From positions 1 to 64,000 of the forward strand of contig CAMGZM010000005.1 in NCBI GenBank assembly GCA_946183145.1: a DNA stretch of 64,000 nt, in the 5' to 3' direction. Shown piece by piece: positions 50,166 to 58,883 of this stretch (positions are counted from its first letter, which is position 1; every line of letters starts with the position of its first letter). This DNA comes from an uncultured Fretibacterium sp. (GTDB lineage Bacteria; Synergistota; Synergistia; Synergistales; Aminobacteriaceae). A program made the translations under genes and the position numbers. The notes under the pieces were generated by a model. It was given only the letters and a program-made list of their open reading frames with translations, did no database searches and was not told the DNA's origin.

Positions 50166-51269
50166 TTAACGTGTGATGAAGGAGAGTAACGACATCAATA
50201 AAATGAAGGCGACAACTAAAACGAATATTACTCCTTTGATTGCCGCGGCTCGTTCTTCTGCTTGTTTCTTTGCGAGTTCTGCGCGCTCTAATTCTTTAGC
50301 ATAGTGTTTCCATGTCTCGTCAGCAAGAATTTTGCTGTCTCTGTAGTCTCCGAGTTCCGTAAACATTTCTGCGGCATATTCCAGTGTGGATACATCATGT
50401 TTTATTTCGCCGTAATGTTGAGCGTCACAAGCCTTGCGGTATCTTTTCTCCTGTGATTCAAGCTCGCGCCGTCTCTGCTCTTCTTCCTGCCTTTACTGAG
50501 CCTCAAGCCTTATGTGTTCAAGGTATTCTGTATTTGCTGCAAGACATTTCAGTATCGCGGGCTTCTGGCTGTCATTGGCAAACTCAACAGCACGCCTGAA
50601 TAAATTCTGCTCTTTCAGCGGTGAAGATACCCTGCTTAATTCACCAAGATTATGGACTCTCAATTGCGCCATCAATTTGCCCAAATACGCAAGAGAATTT
50701 TCCGGATCCTGCTTCAATGCCTGCTCAAAATACTGTTCGGCCTCGCTGAAATCTCCGTCGCTCAGGAATATTTTTCCCCGCTTTATTAGTGCTGTTGTTT
50801 CTATTCCGATTAAAGGCTCATAATGTTTTTTGGGTTAAAGAATATTGCCTAACGCAGGAAAAGAAAATGAATTTGCTGACGAATCATGAATGCTGTCAAT
50901 GTAGGCGCATACTGCTGAAGCAAAGTAGAATAATGCCCAGAGAAAAAACATTCCGACAGATAAAGACATTAACACGCAGAGGACTCCGCAGGCCGCAAGA
51001 CCGATAACGTAATCCGCAAGTGTAATAAGATTTCCGCCTGCACTGAAAGTGATGCTTTTCCACGTCTTTCTTGTGAGTGCCAATGCACCGAAAGTTACAG
51101 CAATGACTGCCACAATGAGAACAATAACGCCGTAAGACTTTAATTCGGAATTTGGAGCAGACAGCAAATCAAAATAGCTGATACTCCCTAAAAACGGAAT
51201 AGTTACAACCGGCTAGAACAAACTCAGGCTTGCACCGATAAGCGCGAGAAGAAACGCAGCAATATTCAT
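50166..51269 (-). pseudogene. Membrane/TPR protein gene broken by three in-frame stops
   Basis: One frame on the minus strand can be read from ATG 51269 (AGGAGG upstream) to 50166, 367 codons, but it holds three stops: TAG at 51215-51213, TAA at 50837-50835, TAA at 50495-50493. The frame is otherwise kept with no shift, and the segments join logically: N-terminal helices (FLLALIGASLSLF), four membrane spans (VIVLIVAVIAVTFGALAL...), a TPR-like part (GDFSEAEQYFEQALK), a charged coil (RQEEEQRRRELESQEKRY) and a C-terminal anchor helix (GVIFVLVVAFILLMSLLSF). All three stops could come from C-to-T changes in Gln codons. A young pseudogene is the simple reading; stop readthrough is less likely. Confidence 0.78.
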
Positions 51270-51385
51270 AATTATTATCCTCCTAATGCTTTATATTTTG
51301 GATTTTGAGATTGTAGAGTAAATTTACTTTTTTTTAATAGTAATATTACTTAATTGCTAGATGAATTTATTGTTTGTGTTTGTGC

Positions 51386-51415
51386 TTGACATTTGGCGGT
51401 GTGATTGCGTATAAT
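51386..51415 (+). promoter_or_regulatory. Promoter of tRNA-Ala
   Basis: TTGACA (51386-51391), 18-bp spacer, TATAAT (51410-51415), about 12 bp before the tRNA start. Confidence 0.85.
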
Positions 51416-51433
51416 TCTCGCTGTTGTTCATAC

Positions 51434-51506
<73 letters not shown>

Positions 51507-51516
51507 TCAATAAGAA

Positions 51517-51543
51517 GCCCGCTTTAATCAGGCGGGTTTTTTT
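51517..51543 (+). terminator. Rho-independent terminator after tRNA-Ala
   Basis: GCCCGC (51517-51522) pairs with GCGGGT (51532-51537), loop 9 nt, then seven T. Confidence 0.85.
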
Positions 51544-51592
51544 GTGCCTAATCACAGCCGAAAAACTTTCATTATTTTGTGATATATATTAC

Positions 51593-51620
51593 TTGACAGA
51601 AATCATTTATGCGGTATAAT
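51593..51620 (+). promoter_or_regulatory. Consensus promoter of DUF1659-DUF2922 genes
   Basis: TTGACA (51593-51598), 16-bp spacer, TATAAT (51615-51620). Both hexamers match the consensus perfectly, which suggests strong constitutive expression. Confidence 0.85.
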
Positions 51621-51673
51621 AATCACCGTCAAGGCAGCCAAGACGAAAATACAAAGGAAGGAGGGAAAAAGTA

Positions 51674-51898
51674 ATGGCGAACACAGCATTGAAGAAAGTC
51701 AGCGTAAGATTGAAACTTGAGAACGGTATAGATGACGCGGGAAATTACAAGTATGTTAATCTTTCACTCGGAAGCCTCAGCAAGGACAATTTTGATGCAG
51801 ACAAAGCACTTGCGGTGAAAGCAGTACTCGCGCCGTGTCTCAGCAAGACAGTAGGAAGCGTAGAGATGACACAGGTAAGCGAGATTATAGCGGCATAG
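51674..51898 (+). CDS. DUF1659 domain protein
   Basis: 74 residues. Fits the DUF1659 pattern (start KKVSVRLKLENGIDDAGNYKYVNLS, abridged, with D-x-G-x-x-x-Y). Function unknown; small beta-type proteins that are found next to DUF2922 in Firmicutes and Synergistota. ATG 51674 with GGAAGGAGG upstream; strong promoter. Confidence 0.88.
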   Translation: MANTALKKVSVRLKLENGIDDAGNYKYVNLSLGSLSKDNFDADKALAVKAVLAPCLSKTVGSVEMTQVSEIIAA

Positions 51899-51949
51899 CA
51901 CGAAAGCAGCACTAAAGAAATATTAACGCATAAAAGGAGGTGTAAAGTA

Positions 51950-52171
51950 ATGGCATCCGGAGTAAAATTAGTATTAGGATTTGAGACGGCAGAGGGGAAG
52001 AGCATGACACTTACGTACAATTACGCGAAACCTTCAGCGACTGCGGCGCAGGTGAAAGCCCTGATGGAGGGTATAATCACGAACGGCAGCATTTTCACGA
52101 ATGCACCCGCAACGGCAAAGAGCGCGACTAAGGTAGTAACAGAAGAGAGCGAATACGATCTCAGCGCATAG
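51950..52171 (+). CDS. DUF2922 domain protein
   Basis: 73 residues. Pattern LVLGFETAEGKSMTLTYNYAKP, abridged, then AAQVKALMEGIITNGSIFT matches DUF2922. It follows the DUF1659 gene with AGGAGGTG at the start and probably shares its promoter. The two small proteins likely interact; role unknown. Terminator at 52201. Confidence 0.88.
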   Translation: MASGVKLVLGFETAEGKSMTLTYNYAKPSATAAQVKALMEGIITNGSIFTNAPATAKSATKVVTEESEYDLSA

Positions 52172-52200
52172 GTTTGAACACGTAAATACGGTAAAATTAG

Positions 52201-52228
52201 CAGGGGAGTTAAAAGCTTCCCTGTTTTT
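52201..52228 (+). terminator. Rho-independent terminator after DUF2922
   Basis: 8-bp stem CAGGGGAG (52201-52208) / CTTCCCTG (52216-52223), 7-nt loop, five T; the mutL ribosome site begins 8 bp after. Confidence 0.85.
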
Positions 52229-52249
52229 GTTATGGAGAGGAGTCTATAC

Positions 52250-53959
52250 ATGGCCGCAATAATGGCACTTCCTGAAAATGTATGGTCAAGAATAGCAGCC
52301 GGGGAAGTTGTAGAGCGTCCAGCTTCAGCCGTAAAAGAACTCACAGAAAACGCCCTTGACGCAGGAGCAAGCCGAATATCAGTAACACTTTCTGACGGAG
52401 GAAGGCTGCGTATAATAGTTTCTGACAATGGGGAAGGAATAGCGTATGATGAGCTTCCTTTGGCGTTGATGTATCACGCGACAAGCAAATTACGTGAGAT
52501 TTCAGACCTTGAGCGCATAAGCACATTGGGTTATCGCGGAGAAGCATTAGCGAGCCTCGCAGCAGTAGCAGACGTAGAAATCAGAAGCCGCAGAGCAAAT
52601 GACGCAGAAGGCGGATTAATCCGTACACATGACGGGAAAATCACAGAGCACTTGCGCATAAATTGTATGCAGGGGACTCGCGTTCAGATTTCGGATCTAT
52701 TCTCAGGACTCCCGGCACGCCGGAAATTCCTCAAAAGCGCGTCAGGGGAATTACGGCGTTCGGCTGTCTTTATCCGTGAGTATGCCGTCTGCAATCCTTC
52801 AGTGTCATTCATGCTTGAACACGACGGAAAAGAGATTTTCAGCACAGACGGAAGCGGAGAACGTCAAAAAGTCCTCACTAAAATCTGGCCTGAAGGAGCA
52901 GAGATTCAGCCCGTAAATATACAGTCCCAGCATATGACTCTTGAGTGCTGGTTTCAGTCAAGGGCGGGAATATCCGGGCGCGGTGATATTATGTCGTTCG
53001 TCAATGGCCGCGCGGTTAATGATCCCGTCATAAAATCTGCCGTTTCTGCCGCAGGGCGTGAGCTTGCAGGAAATTGGGCGTTATTCTTCACTCTTGAGCC
53101 TTCACTCGTTGACGTGAATATTCATCCCGCAAAAGCTGAAGTCCGATTCCGTTATCCCGATGAGATATATTCACTGCTTCACAACGCCGTCAAAAGTCTC
53201 GGAAGCCCCGCATATATTCCCGGAATCACAGCAGAAAGCGCAAAATCTCCCGTCAAAATTACCCCGTCAGCAAGAATACAGACTCCGCAAACGCGATCGG
53301 GTTGGAACTTTCACGACTCTGAACAAAGTATTTCAGGCACAAAAACTTCCAGCCATGAAGAGAATATTTTTGCCGAAATTGAGAATGATACGGGGGAATC
53401 TGTTTCTTTCATGGGACAAAATTCCGGCGGGTATCTCGTCTATGACACTCCTGAAGGACTCGTGATTATTGACCCTCACGCGGCTCATGAAAGGATAAAT
53501 TACGAGCGCATAAAATCATCAGCGGAAAAATCTCAAAATGTGCAGAAGCTGTTAATGCCTGTGATTTTGCATCCTACGTTAGCGCTTGAGGCGGCAGAAT
53601 TTGAGACGGCTCTGAAAGATTCGGGCTTTGAGCTTGAGAATACAGAGTCAGGCGTTGAGATGAAATCAGTGCCATCAATCGGAAGCGTTGACTTTGAGCC
53701 TGAAGCGTTATTGCGTGCGTCTTTGAGGGCGTTGAAGAATAATCATGACGGTGATACGAGAAATATTTTGTGGCGTACTTGGGCGACAATGGCCTGCAAA
53801 GCCTCTGTGAAGCTCACCACAAAATTAACACATGACGAGGCGTTAATCTTGTGGCGGAGTCTTCATGAGTGTAAACAGCCGTATGTTTGTCCGCATGGCC
53901 GGCCCGTTATGATTGAGCTGAAGAATGATGACTTGCTGAAAAGATTCGGGCGGGAGTAA
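52250..53959 (+). CDS. mutL: DNA mismatch repair protein MutL
   Basis: 569 residues from ATG 52250 (AGAGGAG upstream); an ATG at 52232 lies in frame but has no ribosome site. GHKL ATPase motifs: ENALDAG near residue 33, DNGEGI near 60, GYRGEALASL near 92. C-terminal domain has DPHAAHERINYE, which fits the endonuclease motif D-x-H-A-x2-E-x4-E, so this is a nicking MutL. MutS is not in the window. Flanked by a terminator upstream and a convergent gene downstream. Confidence 0.94.
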   Translation: MAAIMALPENVWSRIAAGEVVERPASAVKELTENALDAGASRISVTLSDGGRLRIIVSDNGEGIAYDELPLALMYHATSKLREISDLERISTLGYRGEALASLAAVADVEIRSRRANDAEGGLIRTHDGKITEHLRINCMQGTRVQISDLFSGLPARRKFLKSASGELRRSAVFIREYAVCNPSVSFMLEHDGKEIFSTDGSGERQKVLTKIWPEGAEIQPVNIQSQHMTLECWFQSRAGISGRGDIMSFVNGRAVNDPVIKSAVSAAGRELAGNWALFFTLEPSLVDVNIHPAKAEVRFRYPDEIYSLLHNAVKSLGSPAYIPGITAESAKSPVKITPSARIQTPQTRSGWNFHDSEQSISGTKTSSHEENIFAEIENDTGESVSFMGQNSGGYLVYDTPEGLVIIDPHAAHERINYERIKSSAEKSQNVQKLLMPVILHPTLALEAAEFETALKDSGFELENTESGVEMKSVPSIGSVDFEPEALLRASLRALKNNHDGDTRNILWRTWATMACKASVKLTTKLTHDEALILWRSLHECKQPYVCPHGRPVMIELKNDDLLKRFGRE

Positions 53960-54019
53960 TTCACTGTCTGATTCTTGGGTTGAAGTGTTTTAGCCCTCTG
54001 CGCCCCGGCATAATACGAC

Positions 54020-54955
54020 TCATTGCCGGATATATCCCCATTTGTTTTCGACTTTTACGGCGGCGAGTCCTTCGCTGAAAGTTCTTGCGTCCTCATACTG
54101 CGCTGAAATCTCCCATTCTGCCGCGATATTCACATACCCCCATCGGGTATCAGCCGCTACAGGCGCGAGTCCGTCCCCAAAATTCCCGGCGTTGTTGTAG
54201 CGTCGGGGAATAGCTTTGTTGTTCCAGTGTCCTATATAGCCCCATCCGCGATATGTTGTGCGTGTTCTGACGGGCGCGACTCCGTAGGCGAAATCTCCCG
54301 CTTCTGTGTATTGCGGGCGGATTGCGTATTTTCCTTCTTTGTTGATGTAACCCCATTTGCCCCGAATGTAGACAGCCGCGAGTCCCTCGTGAAACTCTCT
54401 TGCACGTACAAATTTCGGCTGAATTACCCAGTTCCCCCGAACGTCTATATATCCCCATAAGCCATTACGGCGGGCGGGTGCGAGTCCGTCTACGAATCTT
54501 CCAGCTCTCTCGAATGAAGGCGGTATCAGGTAATTTCCCATCATGTCAATATATCCCCACTGGCCTGCAACTTGTACGGCGGCCATTCCCTGCGAAAAGG
54601 GGAGTCCGTTCGAGAAAAATCTCTCTGTCCGTTCGTCTGTGTCAGGGTCAATCCGGACAAATGCGGGCTGTCCTTCCGTGTCGATATAGTGATCTCCCAC
54701 AAACGCAAATCCCTCGGCGAAATCTCCGGCTTCTGGTACTCTGTGCACGAAAGGTATTGCGATTCTTCCGAGATAGTCGACATATCCCCAGCGGTCTCCG
54801 GATTTTACGGCGGCTAATCCCTCGTGGAAGTCTCTTGCGTCCTGAAAACGAGGCGTTATTACGAACGTCGCGGGGCGGGTATATGCTGCGTATGATGCTG
54901 ATGATGATAATAATATGAATGTGAAAAGCAACAAGGTGGTTAATCTGTGTTTCAT
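54020..54955 (-). CDS. Secreted WG-repeat protein
   Basis: 311 residues from ATG 54955. Signal peptide MKHRLTTLLLFTFILLSSSASYA. It then has nine or so repeats of the WG (KWG) type, each a short beta-unit with EGLAAVKxxxxWGYIDxxGxxxIxPxF, e.g. EGLAAVYIRGKWGYINKEGKYAI, abridged. WG-repeat proteins are probably beta-propeller-like and can sit at the surface. A longer frame from 55054 runs into the next gene and is not credible. Confidence 0.85.
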   Translation of the reverse strand: MKHRLTTLLLFTFILLSSSASYAAYTRPATFVITPRFQDARDFHEGLAAVKSGDRWGYVDYLGRIAIPFVHRVPEAGDFAEGFAFVGDHYIDTEGQPAFVRIDPDTDERTERFFSNGLPFSQGMAAVQVAGQWGYIDMMGNYLIPPSFERAGRFVDGLAPARRNGLWGYIDVRGNWVIQPKFVRAREFHEGLAAVYIRGKWGYINKEGKYAIRPQYTEAGDFAYGVAPVRTRTTYRGWGYIGHWNNKAIPRRYNNAGNFGDGLAPVAADTRWGYVNIAAEWEISAQYEDARTFSEGLAAVKVENKWGYIRQ

Positions 54956-55010
54956 GAGTGAGTCATCAGTCCTTTCACGGGTATTATATGCCATTTGAGG
55001 CAGCCTGAAG

Positions 55011-55586
55011 TTATGACTTGTAAACAAAAAAATACCATGAGTAATAAACAGCAAGAGCAGCTATTACAAAATCATTAAGCAAAAGCCACAGCGAAATGCC
55101 CATAATAAACACTGCAAATATAACCTGCTCATAGTCCACTTTTATGTGAGGCTTGTTTCGAGATTTCTGAACTGCGTCAAGTTTCCTTTGAGCTTCCTTT
55201 CTGAGTATTTCTTCTTCTGCTTTCTTCGCTTCTGCCTGCCTCAATAATTCCTGCTGACGCTTAATTTCTGCTTTGATTCTCTCTTCTTCCCTGCGTTTTT
55301 CGTCAAGCTGCTTCTGTATTTCTGTCCTCTTCTGAATCTCTTCAGCCGTTTTTGACTCTGTATGCTCTAAGGCTTCCTTATTGCGTTTAAGCTCATCTTT
55401 CAGACGTGATAATTTTTCATCTTCCTGACGCAAAATTTCAGCATCATTAGCATTCTGACTCTTGTACCTGAAAAATTTTCTGAAGCCAGGAAAAAGCCAC
55501 AATAACGCCGTAATCATCACAGCACCGATGATTTCAGCCGCAAATTTCTTCAGCCCAGCAAATATAAACTCAATTACAGATTCCAT
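55011..55586 (-). CDS. Coiled-coil membrane protein
   Basis: 191 residues from ATG 55586 (GGGAGGCGG upstream). One membrane helix near 15-35 (FAAEIIGAVMITALLWLFP), a long charged coiled coil (about 55-145, with LRQEDEKLSRLKDELKRNKEALEH), and a hydrophobic C-terminus with two helices (VIFAVFIMGISLWLLL, VIAALAVYYSWYFFV). No family recognised. It may be a scaffold in the cell envelope. Confidence 0.7.
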   Translation of the reverse strand: MESVIEFIFAGLKKFAAEIIGAVMITALLWLFPGFRKFFRYKSQNANDAEILRQEDEKLSRLKDELKRNKEALEHTESKTAEEIQKRTEIQKQLDEKRREEERIKAEIKRQQELLRQAEAKKAEEEILRKEAQRKLDAVQKSRNKPHIKVDYEQVIFAVFIMGISLWLLLNDFVIAALAVYYSWYFFVYKS

Positions 55587-55632
55587 GATTCCGCCTCCCT
55601 TGCTCATATTGTAACAGCGCAAAAAACGCAAC

Positions 55633-55662
55633 AAAAATCCCCCTGCCATTTACGACAAGGGG
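55633..55662 (-). terminator. Rho-independent terminator after typA
   Basis: On the minus strand: CCCCTTGTC (55662-55654) / GGCAGGGGG (55647-55639), 9 bp with G-T pairs, then a T-run (55637-55633). Confidence 0.8.
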
Positions 55663-55680
55663 AAAATATTTTCTCTGTGA

Positions 55681-57573
55681 TTATTCCTGCGTTCCGGGGG
55701 CGACTCTTCTTGCCTTCCTCCGTTCAAGCTCGTCAAGTATCGCCTTCCTGAGTCTTACGGATTGCGGCGTAACTTCTACAAGCTCATCTGACTCTATCCA
55801 CTCCATAGCCTTTTCGAGCGGCATTCTTCTAGGCACGTCAAGTTTCGTTGTGAGTTCCTTTGTCGCTGAACGGTGGTTAGTCTGCTGCTTCTTCTTTGTC
55901 GGGTTGCAGGGAATATCACCCGGCCTCGAATTTTCGCCGATAATCATTCCGTTGTAGACCTGCTCAAGAGGTGAGATGAACAATACGCCACGGCTCTGCA
56001 AGTTCTCAAGCTGATATGCTGTAGCTTCTCCCGTGTCCATGCTTACGAGTGAGCCGCGATTACGCGTGATGAGATCTCCCGCCCATTCTTTATAGCCGCT
56101 GAAACAGTTTGACATTATCCCAAGTCCGCGTGTGTCAGTCAGAAATTCCCCCCTATAACCGATTAATCCTCTTGTCGGAATCTCTATCTCAATTCGCAAC
56201 AATCCCCGGTCAGGATTCTCAATGTTAAGCACCTTGCCTTTTCTCCGCGTCATTTTCTCGAACACGATACCTTGATACTCTTCGGGTACGTCAATAGTAA
56301 CAAGCTCGTAAGGCTCAAACTTTTTCCCGTCGTGATACTCAACAATAACTTCAGGCTTTGAGACGCAGAACTCCATCCCCTCGCGCCGCATTTCCTCAAT
56401 GAGAATACCAAGCTGCAATTCACCGCGCCCGGAAATTTTCACACCGTCAGGCCGTCCAAGATCCTCCATTCGCAGAGAAACATTTACGTGCATTTCACGC
56501 TGCAATCTCGCCTTGAGCTGACGCAACGTTACCGCTTGACCCTCGCGTCCGGCAAATGGCCCTGAGTTTACGAGGAAAAACATTGATACGGTAGGTTCCT
56601 CAATAGATAGAGGCTTAAGGGGTGAGTCAGAAATTTCTTCAGCGCAAAAAGTATCGCCGATATTAATCTCGTTCGGGCCTGTAATCCACACTATATCGCC
56701 CGCGCTTACCTCGTCAACTTCCGTGCGGTCAAGCCCCCGTGTTACCCACAATTGCGCCGCCTTTGCGTTTTCATGGCCGGTAATCTCCCAGTCATCGCCC
56801 GTGTGATCTGTAGTGTTCCATTTTGTTGACACACGGGTAAACGGCTCGCCCTTGCGTATATGTCCCTGCAATATTTTGCCGCAACCTATTCGGCCGACAT
56901 ACTCATTCCACGCCAATGTACTCACCTGCATCAAGAAGGGTTTTTCAGGGTCAACATCAGGTGCAGGAACGTAATCTATTATCGCCTGGAACAAGTCATC
57001 CATTCCCTCATGAGGCTTGCTGAGGTCATTAACCGCCCAGCCGTTTAAGCCTGAACCGTAAAGAACGGGAAAATCTGCCTGCTCATCACTCGCTCCAAGC
57101 TCAAAGAACAAATCAAACGTTAGGTTTAACGCCCTGTTAGGGTCAGCTCCTTCACGGTCTACTTTGTTGATGAATACAAGCGGCTTCATTCCGATTGATA
57201 ATGCGTGCTGCAAGACGTAACGAGTCTGCGGCATTGGGCCTTCGTTAGCGTCAACGATAAGTATTACGCTGTCAACTGTCGACAAGATTCTCTCAACCTC
57301 GCCGGAAAAATCTGCGTGCCCGGGCGTGTCAATGATATTTATCTGGTAGCCTTTCCATGAAACTGTGCAGGGTTTTGAACGGATTGTGATTCCCCGTTCG
57401 CGTTCGAGGGGATTTGAGTCCATTACGCGCTCGGCTACTTGTGTGTGTGCTGCGAATGTCTGCGCGGCTCTGAAGATTGAGTCGATTAATGTAGTTTTGC
57501 CGTGATCTATGTGTGCGACGATGGCAAGATTACGGATGTTCTTTGCGTTCTGTGTGCTTTTGGGCATTTGCAT
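55681..57573 (-). CDS. typA: Translational GTPase TypA/BipA
   Basis: 630 residues, normal length. G1 AHIDHGKTT near 20, G2/G3 ([16 protein letters not shown]), G4 NKVD near 131. EF-G-like domains follow, then the TypA-type C-terminus with [25 protein letters not shown], abridged. It binds ribosomes and acts in assembly and stress. Start ATG 57573; no strong ribosome site is seen right before it, a GAGGACTGAAAA lies about 13 nt upstream. Confidence 0.97.
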   Translation of the reverse strand: MQMPKSTQNAKNIRNLAIVAHIDHGKTTLIDSIFRAAQTFAAHTQVAERVMDSNPLERERGITIRSKPCTVSWKGYQINIIDTPGHADFSGEVERILSTVDSVILIVDANEGPMPQTRYVLQHALSIGMKPLVFINKVDREGADPNRALNLTFDLFFELGASDEQADFPVLYGSGLNGWAVNDLSKPHEGMDDLFQAIIDYVPAPDVDPEKPFLMQVSTLAWNEYVGRIGCGKILQGHIRKGEPFTRVSTKWNTTDHTGDDWEITGHENAKAAQLWVTRGLDRTEVDEVSAGDIVWITGPNEINIGDTFCAEEISDSPLKPLSIEEPTVSMFFLVNSGPFAGREGQAVTLRQLKARLQREMHVNVSLRMEDLGRPDGVKISGRGELQLGILIEEMRREGMEFCVSKPEVIVEYHDGKKFEPYELVTIDVPEEYQGIVFEKMTRRKGKVLNIENPDRGLLRIEIEIPTRGLIGYRGEFLTDTRGLGIMSNCFSGYKEWAGDLITRNRGSLVSMDTGEATAYQLENLQSRGVLFISPLEQVYNGMIIGENSRPGDIPCNPTKKKQQTNHRSATKELTTKLDVPRRMPLEKAMEWIESDELVEVTPQSVRLRKAILDELERRKARRVAPGTQE

Positions 57574-57690
57574 GTAAAAATTTTCAGTCCTGTTATCATA
57601 AAATTTTTTTTCGCAATTTTAGCACAATAATTTTTTCAGGCCGTTTATGATGCGATTCTTTCTGCTATAATTCTTAATGCAAATTTCCCA

Positions 57691-57728
57691 AGAAAGGACG
57701 TTGACATTCATTGCAGATTCTGTATAAT
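57691..57728 (+). promoter_or_regulatory. AGAAAGGACG-promoter module of the methyltransferase gene
   Basis: AGAAAGGACG (57691-57700) joined to TTGACA (57701-57706), 16-bp spacer, TATAAT (57723-57728). Same plan as 14010-13972 on the other strand. 7-bp repeats start at the next base. A further TATAAT is at 57665-57670. Confidence 0.75.
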
Positions 57729-57779
57729 GCCTTGTGCCTTGTGCCTTGTGCCTTGTGCCTTGTGCCTTGTGCCTTGTGC
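57729..57779. repeat. 7-bp tandem repeat (GCCTTGT x7.3)
   Basis: Seven exact copies of GCCTTGT plus GC, beginning one base after the -10 box, so inside the leader of the methyltransferase mRNA. It differs by one base from the repeat unit at 13911-13971 (TTGTGCC against TTGTGGC). Confidence 0.95.
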
Positions 57780-57862
57780 GTATCGTCTGCTCTTTTATCC
57801 CCGTCAATAATTTCTGACATTCACAAAAAGATTTTCACGCGCTCGCTTCAGGAGGGGTTATT

Positions 57863-58816
57863 ATGCTGGTAGAATCTCCCTTGAAGCTCAATGAAGAGGA
57901 AGTGCGAAAATTCTCCGAAAAATATATCATGTCGCTTGAGTATGAATATCTCTTCAATGCGGAGAGTCTAAGGTGTTCTTCACAGAAAGCACGCATAAAA
58001 AGCATAGAGGACAGAATTTTTTCTGAAGCTGATTTGCTGGAAAAATATTCGAATCCTGAAGTACTTGATGTAGGTTCAAGCAGGATATGCAGCGTAGGGA
58101 CAATATCACCTTTTCCCGGTCATAAAATTTCTTTGCGTGCATGTGATGCGCTTGCCCCTGCGTATAATGTTCAGAATAAACTTTATGGTCTGAAGCCGTA
58201 TGTGGAAGTTGAGTTTGCGTTTGTTGAACGACTCACGGAAAAATACCCCCCGGACAGCTTTGACATAGTGAGAATGCGTAATGCTTTAGACCACTGCTAT
58301 GATCCGTTTATAGGAGTGTTTGAGATGCTCAGGGTTGTGAAGAAAGGCGGAACTGTGCGCTTGATTCACGCTGAGAATGAAGCAGAACGCGAAATGCACT
58401 ACGGTATGCACCAATGGAACATCACAAGCAAGGGGTCTGACTCCATGCTGATATGGCGCGAGGGATTCAGCGCGGACTTAAGAGACATTCTCGGCGGTGC
58501 TGTCAGCATACACACAGAGGCCAAAACAAACGACAAGGGCATAAAGATGATACACACTGACATAGTGAAGCTCGATGACATAGAAATATCCGTGAAGACA
58601 GGCATGAATATACTTGATGACACAATGATAACATTCTGCATGATGAAAAACTGCGGAAGATTCGAGTCAGCATACAGGAAAGTGTTTCACCGTTCGCCGT
58701 TCTCAAAGAGCATTTTCAGGAAGATGATAGACTCTTCACCCGTCCGAATGAGGAAGCATATTCCACAGTGGATAAAACGCCCCGTTAAAACTATCCTCAA
58801 CCGCATAGGACATTAG
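57863..58816 (+). CDS. SAM-dependent methyltransferase
   Basis: 317 residues. A class I methyltransferase core from about residue 60: EVLDVGSSRICSVGTI, then ACDALAPAY, FAFVERLTEKYPPDSFDIVRMRNALDHCYDP, abridged, near 120-150 and EMLRVVKKGGTVRLIHAENEAE near 160. The C-terminal 100 residues are of unknown type, ending in a basic tail (PVKTILNRIGH). Substrate unknown; resembles sugar/polysaccharide-associated methyltransferases by the SFDIV...ALDH pattern only. ATG 57863 follows AGGAGGGG. It is controlled by the AGAAAGGACG module. Confidence 0.78.
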   Translation: MLVESPLKLNEEEVRKFSEKYIMSLEYEYLFNAESLRCSSQKARIKSIEDRIFSEADLLEKYSNPEVLDVGSSRICSVGTISPFPGHKISLRACDALAPAYNVQNKLYGLKPYVEVEFAFVERLTEKYPPDSFDIVRMRNALDHCYDPFIGVFEMLRVVKKGGTVRLIHAENEAEREMHYGMHQWNITSKGSDSMLIWREGFSADLRDILGGAVSIHTEAKTNDKGIKMIHTDIVKLDDIEISVKTGMNILDDTMITFCMMKNCGRFESAYRKVFHRSPFSKSIFRKMIDSSPVRMRKHIPQWIKRPVKTILNRIGH

Positions 58817-58821
58817 CGCAC

Positions 58822-58868
58822 AAAAAAGGGCAGGCATTCACGCAAGATTCCCCGCGCAAAACCTGCCC
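58822..58868 (-). terminator. Rho-independent terminator of the TrpB2 gene
   Basis: On the minus strand: GGGCAGG (58868-58862) / CCTGCCC (58834-58828) around a 27-nt loop, then six T (58827-58822). It also lies after the plus-strand methyltransferase. Confidence 0.7.
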
Positions 58869-58883
58869 CGTGTAATTTTCCCC

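Noticed and set aside
50166-51269. Stop-codon reassignment
   Set aside because: All other genes in the window end normally at TAA, TAG or TGA; a pseudogene is simpler.
57729-57779. CRISPR-like array
   Set aside because: Same reason: unbroken 7-bp units, no spacers.
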